NCBI GenBank assembly: GCA_017437205.1
Contig: JAFSBP010000247.1
Coordinates: 1 to 11,652, forward strand
DNA length: 11,652 bases
Source of the DNA: Lachnospiraceae bacterium
GTDB taxonomy: Bacteria > Bacillota > Clostridia > Lachnospirales > Lachnospiraceae
Direction: 5' to 3'
Under the pieces are notes generated by a model. That model was not told the DNA's origin. It made no database searches and worked only from the letters and a program-made list of their open reading frames with translations. Below are positions 1 through 5,177 of the stretch, piece by piece (position 1 is the first letter of the stretch; every line of letters starts with the position of its first letter). Both the position numbers and the translations under genes were made by a program.

Positions 1-64
1 CTCCTTATAGGGTGTGTATGATATGAAACGATTATAACAGACTTTTTCACTCCCTACAATAGGC

Positions 65-134
65 CAGGGTTGTTTCACGAAAAATAATTGAATAATAAAG
101 AATGACTGAAATTATTTTTCGTGAAACAACCCTG
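65..134. repeat. Perfect 25-bp inverted repeat with 20-base loop
   Basis: The arms at 65-89 and 110-134 are exact reverse complements, separated by an AT-rich 20-base loop. The outer part of each arm is GC-containing (CAGGGTTG / CAACCCTG) and the inner part is A/T-rich. Each arm includes TGTTTCACG or its complement CGTGAAACA, which equals one half of the ParB-binding parS palindrome. The repeat lies about 70 bases past the stop of the leftward gene ending at 201, so it could be a bidirectional terminator or a remnant of a small mobile repeat. No long T-run follows it on either strand. Confidence 0.75.
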
Positions 135-145
135 TTTATAACCGC

Positions 146-177
146 CTTTAAAGTAGTCAAATTCGACCACTTTAGAG
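146..177 (-). terminator. Hairpin after the recombinase-like gene, possible terminator
   Basis: Arms at 146-158 and 165-177 pair at 12 of 13 positions around a 6-base loop when read on the minus strand. The hairpin begins about 24 bases after the stop codon at 201. It lacks a clear downstream T-run (GCGGTTATAAAC follows), so it may act together with the larger repeat at 65-134 or only stabilise the 3' end of the transcript. Confidence 0.45.
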
Positions 178-200
178 TAAACGCAGTTTCACAATAAACC

Positions 201-740
201 CTATTCTCTACGATTCCCACCGCTCTCTTCTCCCACCTTCCTCAACTTCCGGTAAAACGTCGACCTGGACCCAATCCCCGTCCTTCTCATGGCTTCCTCC
301 ACCGTGATCAGCCCCATGTCCAGTTCTTCCTTTATCCGACCGAGCAGATGTTCATCCACCTCGATGGGCTTTCTCCCCCGATACTTGCCTTTGGTCTTTA
401 CCCTCTCAATCCCCTCCTGACGCTTTCTGAATCGCTCCTCGTAGGCAATGAGATGCTGTGCGATCACCACGGGAACCAGCGAATGTCTGCCCACCGCCTT
501 GATCAACACTCTTCCGCTTCGGTCCACAATATCAATACCGCCGGTCACCGCCGCAAAGATTCCGTCCGAGAACCCGACCGCGGTGTCAGAAATAGCAGCC
601 ATTGAGTCAACAATCACTCGGTCTCCGTATTGGAGTTCGGACCACACTCCCAGCCTATATTCCTCCGTTCTCTGCGAAGTTCTCCTGCGCTCAACGATCA
701 GCTTGTCATTGGCTGAGCGGAGCTTTGTCCGCAGAAGCAC
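201..740 (-). CDS. Serine-recombinase-derived C-terminal region with DNA-binding tail (frameshifted continuation)
   Basis: This 179-residue frame has the architecture of the second half of a serine resolvase. A GD-x-V-I-V strand lies at residues 39-44, a long helix at about 93-113 ends in EGIERVKTKGKYRGRKP, and a Hin-type helix-turn-helix follows at about 145-167 (VEEAMRRTGIGSRSTFYRKL). The N-terminal catalytic part with the YxRVS serine motif is absent. The arginine-rich motif usually found after GDxxVV is replaced by SMAAISDTAV, so recombination activity is not expected. The only available start is a GTG at 740 that directly follows a TGA and has no Shine-Dalgarno. The frame overlaps the upstream gene by 43 bases in the -1 frame. 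The simplest reading is that it is the rest of the upstream gene after a frameshift, giving a protein of roughly 310 residues that may be a DNA-binding regulator descended from a recombinase. Confidence 0.6.
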   Translation of the reverse strand: MLLRTKLRSANDKLIVERRRTSQRTEEYRLGVWSELQYGDRVIVDSMAAISDTAVGFSDGIFAAVTGGIDIVDRSGRVLIKAVGRHSLVPVVIAQHLIAYEERFRKRQEGIERVKTKGKYRGRKPIEVDEHLLGRIKEELDMGLITVEEAMRRTGIGSRSTFYRKLRKVGEESGGNRRE

Positions 741-1120
741 TCAAAGCGGTCATAGTACTCCAGTTCCACCGACGCCAGAAGTTCCCACAAATCCTCCCTG
801 TTTTCGGAGGGTGTCCGCTCCGCGATAAACGTGGGAATATAGTTCACCCTGTAGTAATGCTGCAGTCTCAGGTCCATATCGATTCCCGGAATGCCTTGGA
901 ACACGCTGGGCGGCAGGCCATCCACGATCTCCCAGTATGGACTGATCACATATTGAAAGTTTTCTTCATCAAATTCCTGATAGTCAATCCTGCCGACGCT
1001 AACCTTTTCACCGCTCTTCATCACCGCCTTGATGATTTCGGAATTGACAAAGACCGGTTCCCCCTCAAGCGGTGTCGTAATTCGGTTCCTCAGCTGCCAG
1101 TTTGTGTTGATCGGCTGCAT
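698..1120 (-). CDS. Hypothetical protein, N-terminal part of a probably frameshifted gene
   Basis: I do not recognise the family. The ATG at 1120 is preferred over the GTG at 1129 because AGGAGG (1130-1135 region) lies at normal spacing before 1120, while the GTG sits inside that ribosome site. The 140-residue product begins MQPINTNWQLRNRITTPLEG and is acidic and soluble, with no signal peptide or membrane segment. The last 14 residues (CFCGQSSAQPMTS after YYDRFE) are low in complexity and unlike the rest, as expected for reading past a frameshift. In the -1 frame the sequence continues directly as LLRTKLRSANDKLIVERRR into the recombinase-like frame ending at 201. The two pieces therefore probably made one protein with a novel N-terminal domain fused to a recombinase-type DNA-binding tail. 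Confidence 0.6.
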   Translation of the reverse strand: MQPINTNWQLRNRITTPLEGEPVFVNSEIIKAVMKSGEKVSVGRIDYQEFDEENFQYVISPYWEIVDGLPPSVFQGIPGIDMDLRLQHYYRVNYIPTFIAERTPSENREDLWELLASVELEYYDRFECFCGQSSAQPMTS

Positions 1121-1153
1121 ATTGAACACCTCCTGTTACATCTTCTCGCTTTT

Positions 1154-1210
1154 GTGTCAATAGGTTCATTATTTATTTTGACACGCATTTGTAATTTGCA
1201 AATATTTGCA
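1154..1210. promoter_or_regulatory. Intergenic control region with inverted repeats and a candidate rightward promoter
   Basis: A perfect 7-bp inverted repeat, GTGTCAA (1154-1160) and TTGACAC (1178-1184), is separated by 17 bases. A 14-bp perfect palindrome TGCAAATATTTGCA lies at 1197-1210. On the plus strand TTGACA at 1178-1183 stands exactly 17 bases before AATATT (1201-1206), a plausible sigma-A promoter pointing toward the intron and the DUF6512-like gene. No good leftward promoter for the gene starting at 1120 was found. The repeats could be operators for a divergent pair, but this is inference. Confidence 0.4.
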
Positions 1211-1327
1211 TTACCGCCTTACATTCCCGCATACCATCCCGTCGAGTAGACTTTGTCTCGACTTTACACTTCCTTTCATCTAATATTCTATTGCGATGAG
1301 AGGTTCAAGTCTCAAAAGCCCCTCACA

Positions 1328-1360
1328 GAACCGCACGTGCCCTATTAAGGCATACGGCTC
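1328..1360 (-). ncRNA. Group II intron domain V
   Basis: On the minus strand this is a 33-base hairpin opening GAGCCGTATGC and closing GCACGTGCGGTTC, with a short TTAATA-type loop between complementary arms. It contains the AGC catalytic triad near its 5' end. This is the most conserved group II element and is followed directly by a domain VI-like stem (TGTGAGGGG pairing with CCTCTC). Confidence 0.9.
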
Positions 1361-1377
1361 TTCAATAAGCCATTCAC

Positions 1378-2580
1378 CTAATAAGCACTTTTCAGATATA
1401 TCCGCGGATACTCCAGAGGATGTAACTTCAAGAAATTCATATATTTTCTCCACTTCAGCCAATATGTCTGGTCTCTGCGTCTCTTACTTTTCCATAGTTC
1501 TTGCCGGACGTACTTATAATACTTCTGTAAACCTATATAATTCCCGTAGATTCCGTAGTATCTGTAATGCCCTGTTAATTTCACATTCAACGCTTCAATG
1601 GTATCGGCTATGCTTTCGTGCATATGCTCCCATACCCATTTCTTAATGGCTTCCCGCTTCATTTTCAGCTTTTTCTTGCTTGTTCTATGCAGTACGCAAT
1701 ACTTCCCCCAGTGACTGGTTGCATTGTAATGCGTGAATCCAAGAAAGTCAAAGGACTCCTTTGTTCCCTTGTATCTGCCAAATGGCAGTATTCTGCTTTT
1801 ATCCTCTGCGATTTCAAGACCGAATTTCTTTAGTCTCTCAATCAGAAGCTGATAAAACCTTCGTGCTTCATTCTCGTATTGGAACAGGCATACAAAATCA
1901 TCCGCATAACGTACCATATACATTTCGCCCTTGAACTCATGCTTCTTTACATAATCGAACCATGTGTCCAGCGTATAATGCAGATACACATTTGCCAGCA
2001 CCGGCGATATTAGTCCGCCCTGTACTGTTCCCGAATCTGTTTCCAGTCGTTTTCCATCTTCCATGACTCCGCCTATCAAAAACCGCTTGATGTATCTGAT
2101 GAAGTTCTTGTCGGCTATGTCATGCTCCAGAAATTTAATCATCCATTCATGGTCAATGTTGTCAAAGAAACTTTTGATGTCAGCATCTAAAATGTAATTG
2201 ACTTTATCTGCCATGATATGTTTGTTTACTCTCTGGATAGCATCGTGACAACTTCTGTTGGGGCGAAACCCAAAAGAAAACTCTTTGAATTTCGGCTCGT
2301 AAATAGCTTCCAGTATCTCCTTGAAGACCCCCTGAACTACTTTGTCCTCAAATGACGGAATACCCAGACCGCGCATCTTCCCATTCCCTTTTGGTATATA
2401 GGCTCTGCGAACTGGATAGGGCTTATAGGAAAACTTCTTCATTCTGACCAGCAGATTTTCGATATTTTCCTCTAAGTTTTCTCCGTATTCTTCCTTTGTT
2501 ACTCCGTCTACCCCTACTGCTCTTCCTTTCGGCTGTTTGCTGTAGGACTTTTTGAGCGTGTCACTGTTGACATATTTCAT
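1378..2580 (-). CDS. ltrA: Group II intron-encoded reverse transcriptase/maturase, endonuclease-minus
   Basis: The protein supports intron RNA splicing as a maturase and reverse-transcribes the intron during retrohoming. Counted from the ATG at 2580 (400 residues), the RT fingers and palm contain FGFRPNRSCHDAI (about 104-115), the metal-binding aspartate segment LDADIKSFFDNID (131-143), GTVQGGLISP (184-193) and the catalytic YADD box (225-228). FDFLGF (278-282) closes the RT core. A basic thumb/maturase region follows to the end (YYGIYGNYIGLQKYY near 341-355). There is no HNH endonuclease with cysteine pairs, so target cutting would not be its own. The family normally starts about 21 codons upstream, at the ATG at 2643, which has a good AGGAGG site. 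In this copy codon 13 of that longer frame is TAG (2605-2607), so only reinitiation at 2580 or suppression could make this product. Confidence 0.85.
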   Translation of the reverse strand: MKYVNSDTLKKSYSKQPKGRAVGVDGVTKEEYGENLEENIENLLVRMKKFSYKPYPVRRAYIPKGNGKMRGLGIPSFEDKVVQGVFKEILEAIYEPKFKEFSFGFRPNRSCHDAIQRVNKHIMADKVNYILDADIKSFFDNIDHEWMIKFLEHDIADKNFIRYIKRFLIGGVMEDGKRLETDSGTVQGGLISPVLANVYLHYTLDTWFDYVKKHEFKGEMYMVRYADDFVCLFQYENEARRFYQLLIERLKKFGLEIAEDKSRILPFGRYKGTKESFDFLGFTHYNATSHWGKYCVLHRTSKKKLKMKREAIKKWVWEHMHESIADTIEALNVKLTGHYRYYGIYGNYIGLQKYYKYVRQELWKSKRRRDQTYWLKWRKYMNFLKLHPLEYPRIYLKSAY

Positions 2581-2643
2581 CAACGACTGTACTCTGCCAT
2601 ATTTCTATACGAGACTGGCTATTTCTGCTTTCTCTTTTTCCAT
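2581..2643 (-). pseudogene. Original N-terminus of the maturase, broken by an amber codon
   Basis: In the same frame as the reverse transcriptase, an ATG at 2643 preceded by AGGAGG with a 10-base gap encodes MEKEKAEIASLV, then TAG at 2607-2605, then KYGRVQSL running straight into MKYVNS. The peptide on both sides of the stop fits the usual N-terminus of this maturase type, where a Glu codon is expected. A single G-to-T change (GAG to TAG) explains it. The intron probably cannot make full-length maturase efficiently, although a 400-residue product starting at 2580 remains possible. Confidence 0.8.
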
Positions 2644-3142
2644 AGAATTGCTGCCTCCTGTGCTTCCTATGTTTCGTCAGCAAAAGCAACTTATTGTCCG
2701 CCCCTTCCCTCCAGAGTCATTACTTCCTTCATCGGTACTATGGGCGAATCCGACTCCTCAATGGTCTTCGTTCGTACTCGCCATTGCATTGGCCGATACT
2801 CCCTACTGGCTCATGTCCAGAACCATCCAGGCCTCCCAGGTACGCTGGATATAACAATATCAGGTATGCCGTGTTCTAGGACTCCGGTGTGTTTTCATAG
2901 TCTTGCAATAGCGACTAATCCTTGTTGGTGACCCGAAGGAGTAACAGACCACCCCACACAGTCGATAGTTTTAACGGAGCTCAATCACTTCACGCTTTCG
3001 CATTACGGCGTTCCTGTTCCCTGTCCTACGCTTAAACACCATTGTTAGCCTTTGGCGCTCCAAGGACTCGGTACTGGCGACTTGCTAGGTCTTACCAGAC
3101 TGGATTCCCACCAGTTATATATCTAGCGCCGAACTGGCGCAC
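2644..3142 (-). ncRNA. Group II intron domains I-III (RNA-only 5' region)
   Basis: These 500 bases hold no credible gene on either strand. On the minus strand they begin GTGCGCCAGTTCGGCGC and contain many short complementary stretches, as expected for the ribozyme scaffold. The segment around 2930-2950 (GTCTGTTACTCCTTCGGG) is a good candidate for the EBS1 loop because ACTCCTT can pair with the adjacent 5' exon. The short rightward open frames over this stretch look like shadows. Confidence 0.75.
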
Positions 3143-3187
3143 ACTCCCCCACATATACTATACCCATCCCCCACGAAAGTTCTATCT

Positions 3188-3721
3188 ATGAAACAATCTA
3201 TTCCTCTCCTTCAATTCATTGGCTTTCTCTTCACTTCCGTCGGAGGTGTTTTGCTTCATTTTCTCTATGATTGGACGAATCAGAGTCTTCTAACTGCCCC
3301 TTTTTCCGCAGTAAATGAGTCCACCTGGGAGCACATGAAGCTCCTATTCGTTCCCATGTTCATCTATTCGTTAATTGAGAGCCATTTCCTTGACAAGCGC
3401 GAAGACTATTGGTGTGTTAAACTGATTGGCATCGTCAGTGGTCTTCTTCTGATTCCCGTTCTGTTTTATACCGGGCGCGGAATCTTCGGTGAATGGCCGG
3501 ATTGGGTGAATCTCCTTATCTTTTTCCTGTCGGTTGCCGTGACTTACGTTTTGGAGGGATATCTGTTTCGTCATCCCTCAGGTCAAGCCATCCCCTGCCC
3601 AGCTCCGTGGCTCGCCTTCATAATCATCTGCCTGATTGCGATGGTTTTCGTGCACTTTACCTTTTTTCCGCCAAAACTTCCCCTGTTTCAAAATCCATTG
3701 GACGGCGGTTGCGGCTTCTGA
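3188..3721 (+). CDS. Small polytopic membrane protein, DUF6512-like
   Basis: This 177-residue integral membrane protein has about five hydrophobic segments, near residues 7-26, 50-64, 78-95, 106-125 and 141-160. The highly characteristic segment FSAVNESTWEHMKLLFVP (39-56) and the tail PPKLPLFQNPLDGG are what I associate with DUF6512 proteins of Firmicutes, whose function is unknown. The length fits that family. The start has no recognisable Shine-Dalgarno (CGAAAGTTCTATCT precedes the ATG). The group II intron boundary lies only 45 bases upstream, so the native leader and probably the promoter were separated from the gene by the insertion. The gene is followed by a strong hairpin at 3738-3771. 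Function cannot be assigned. Confidence 0.75.
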   Translation: MKQSIPLLQFIGFLFTSVGGVLLHFLYDWTNQSLLTAPFSAVNESTWEHMKLLFVPMFIYSLIESHFLDKREDYWCVKLIGIVSGLLLIPVLFYTGRGIFGEWPDWVNLLIFFLSVAVTYVLEGYLFRHPSGQAIPCPAPWLAFIIICLIAMVFVHFTFFPPKLPLFQNPLDGGCGF

Positions 3722-3737
3722 ATACAATTTTTTACAC

Positions 3738-3771
3738 AACAATACCCTCCCGAACACAGGAGGGTATTGTT
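3738..3771. terminator. Bidirectional hairpin between convergent genes
   Basis: A perfect 13-bp stem, AACAATACCCTCC (3738-3750) with GGAGGGTATTGTT (3759-3771), has an 8-base loop. It lies 17 bases after the stop of the rightward membrane gene and 22 bases from the stop of the leftward Rpn gene. An A/T tract (AATTTTTTA, 3727-3735) borders the left side. It probably terminates or protects both convergent transcripts. Confidence 0.8.
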
Positions 3772-3792
3772 ACGTGTCTTTGTCATGTTATT

Positions 3793-4515
3793 TTAAATAT
3801 CTTCGCAAATTTTCTCCTCAAACTCCTTCACGCTCTCCACACGTGCCGCCAGTCTGATCCATTTTCTCAGTGTCTTCTCATCTTTCTGGGCATCAATTTT
3901 GCCCTCCAGCGAAGCAGACACCTCCCCCAATTCACCAAGAATCTCTCTGATTCCCTGACTGATCCCCGTACTTACTCCGTCATTCCAACCGTCCATCCAC
4001 ATTTCTCTGATCGCCGTGCACATATTATACCCCTTCCCTTCTCTGAAACGCTCACTATCTTCCATAAATACATCCACTCCCATCACCGTTCCGATCACAC
4101 GGGCGGTTTCTTTATCTACATGTCGAAATTCTTTGTGTTCTTCAAGGAACTGATTCATTCCCTGTTTATCCCCGCGGTATTGCATTAGTCCGAACAAATC
4201 CCGCAGTTCCGTGGTAAATCCGGAAACATCTCCCAGCTCATTCACGCAAATCAGACGCATTCCATAATCAGTAAACGCCTTCTCCCAGGCCATTCGCTCC
4301 TTATCATTCCCGAAATCCACCATGTCCTGCAGACTCCTCGGTCCATCCCATGGCTTTTCGCCGTGATACAGGCAGATCGTATATACAGGAGCAATGCGAT
4401 CCCCTTTCAAGAATCGCCCCATCCGCTCGTCCTCTGTCTGATACTTATTCTCTGTTTTGTTTTTCTGCTGCAGCCTGTGAACCTGTCTGCCATATTCCAA
4501 AGAATCGTAATTCAT
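3793..4515 (-). pseudogene. Rpn-family nuclease/transposase, C-terminal fragment after an in-frame stop
   Basis: This is the continuation, in the same frame, of the fragment ending at 4516. It begins MNYDSLEYGRQVHRLQQKNK and contains the family hallmark FLKGDRIAPVYTICLYHGEKPWDGPRSLQDM in two adjoining blocks (residues 35-54 and 55-65). An acidic-helical C-terminus with a WNDGVSTGISQGIREI segment follows. In intact relatives the YAMP-R motif ending the first fragment leads directly into this MxYD segment. The ATG at 4515 comes immediately after the TGA, and GGAG lies 4 bases upstream of that TGAATG, so translational coupling is possible. Alone it lacks the nuclease core. Rpn proteins are PD-(D/E)XK-type nucleases linked to recombination and transposase-like spread. 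Confidence 0.75.
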
Positions 4516-4818
4516 TCATCTCCAAGGCATCGCATAATCAATGTGACTCTGCTCCTCCACCGCCAGTATTCGCAGTTCTGCTCCGGACCTCAGTCGTTTT
4601 TTCACATCCCGCAACCGAGACACTACTTCTTTTTTCTTTAGGCGATTGCCGCTCGCTGCAGTTTCATCCGTCTTAAACTCTGTGTAGACTTCCCCGGCTT
4701 CCTCCAATTCCTCCGGGTTTACCACACATTCCCCGCCAAAAACACTGCCGTTAAACAAATCCGCGAAGCGCCTGTCCTCCCGCAGATAGTCGACCATCAC
4801 ATCATTTTCCTTCCCCAT
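4516..4818 (-). pseudogene. Rpn-family nuclease/transposase, N-terminal fragment truncated by TGA
   Basis: This 100-residue frame begins at ATG 4818 with a good GGAGGGG site 7 bases upstream. It shows the family start (MGKENDVMVDYLREDRRFADLFNG, here residues 1-24 in two overlapping blocks), the PEELEEAGEVYTEF segment and the EEQ-SHIDYAMP motif (88-98) that closes the PD-(D/E)XK nuclease core. It then stops at TGA (4516-4518), directly followed in frame by the rest of the protein. Together the pieces make about 340 residues, close to the usual length. A single point mutation is the simplest cause. The promoter at 4968-4994 drives it. Confidence 0.78.
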
Positions 4819-4920
4819 GATTCATCCCCTCCAATCCAAGCAGAGACCGCCATGGGAATCGCCGCCTCCGCCATCCGTATTTGTTTTGATCAATGGCTGA
4901 AGCGCCAAGAGTAGAAAAGA

Positions 4921-4939
4921 ATTGTAATAGAATTACAAT
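4921..4939. promoter_or_regulatory. Palindrome in the Rpn leader
   Basis: ATTGTAAT-AGA-ATTACAAT is a perfect 8-bp inverted repeat with a 3-base centre. It lies within the predicted 5' leader of the Rpn-family gene, a few bases downstream of a second palindrome. The form resembles a repressor operator, but I cannot name the regulator. Confidence 0.55.
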
Positions 4940-4942
4940 AGA

Positions 4943-4960
4943 TACAGGCATCTGCCTGTA
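4943..4960. promoter_or_regulatory. Palindrome at the Rpn transcription start
   Basis: TACAGGCA-TC-TGCCTGTA is a perfect 8-bp inverted repeat with a 2-base centre. It begins about 8 bases past the -10 box of the leftward promoter, so it overlaps the expected +1 site. That position suits an operator that blocks initiation. As RNA it would form a 5'-end hairpin. Confidence 0.6.
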
Positions 4961-4967
4961 CACATAT

Positions 4968-4994
4968 ATTATATCAAAACATATATTTTGTCAA
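4968..4994 (-). promoter_or_regulatory. Promoter of the Rpn-family gene
   Basis: On the minus strand TTGACA (4994-4989) is followed by TATAAT (4973-4968) with 15 bases between, or by TAATAT with 17. Both boxes match the sigma-A consensus closely in an A/T-rich context. Transcription would start near 4960, giving a leader of about 140 bases before the ATG at 4818. Confidence 0.75.
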
Positions 4995-5069
4995 TATCTT
5001 TTCTTTGAAAATAGATCATTTCCACAGTTAACATAGTTACACTATAGGCATACGAAAATTCCCACATGC

Positions 5070-5110
5070 AAAAAGACCACCTCCGCAATCTTTCCCGCAG
5101 AGATGGCCTC
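5070..5110 (-). terminator. Intrinsic terminator of the clpX-like gene
   Basis: On the minus strand AGGCCATCT pairs with AGGTGGTCT (with G-U pairs), extended by TGCGG-type inner pairing, and is followed by CTTTTTGC. It lies about 70 bases past the stop at 5178. The rest of the gap between 4819 and 5177 holds the Rpn promoter and palindromes, and no gene. Confidence 0.75.
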
Positions 5111-5177
5111 CTTTTTTCCAGTTTTTCAATTTTCGCTGTCAGATCCGTTCACTGCATTTTCCAACGGTCACGCCGCT

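Larger units (their letters stand above)
1296..3142 (-). mobile_element. Group II intron (complete, about 1.85 kb, minus strand)
   Basis: Reading the minus strand, the element starts with GTGCGCCAG at 3142, matching the GUGYG 5' consensus. A start at 3144 as GTGTG is also possible. About 500 bases of structured RNA follow (domains I-III), then a reverse transcriptase frame in the domain IV position, domain V at 1328-1360 and domain VI at 1296-1327, ending in CTCAT. The 3' end could instead lie up to about 6 bases further, at GCAAT (1290). A plausible exon-binding site ACTCCTT (2942-2936) pairs, with G-U wobbles, with the exon bases GGGGAGT just upstream (3149-3143). The intron lies between a leftward gene and the rightward gene at 3188, so it is antisense to the latter. 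Confidence 0.88.

Noticed and set aside
65..134. A true parS centromere site
   Set aside because: The two half-sites are about 50 bases apart instead of contiguous, and no parA or parB is nearby. Only the resemblance is reported.
602..1249. A 215-codon rightward open frame
   Set aside because: It lies opposite the recombinase-like gene pair, has no ribosome site, and its protein is unlike any family I know. It is a shadow frame.
1241..1262. GTCGAG ... CTCGAC hairpin as the true 3' end of the first intron
   Set aside because: Domain VI must follow domain V within a few bases. A proper stem already occupies 1296-1327, so this hairpin lies in the exon.
3493..4188. A 231-codon rightward open frame crossing the terminator at 3738-3771
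   Set aside because: It overlaps the end of the DUF6512-like gene, the hairpin and the Rpn gene, has no start signal, and shows no recognisable protein features.
4797..4874. A 25-codon upstream frame in the Rpn leader (ATG at 4874)
   Set aside because: It has no ribosome site and its product is of low complexity. It overlaps the true start in another frame and is probably chance.
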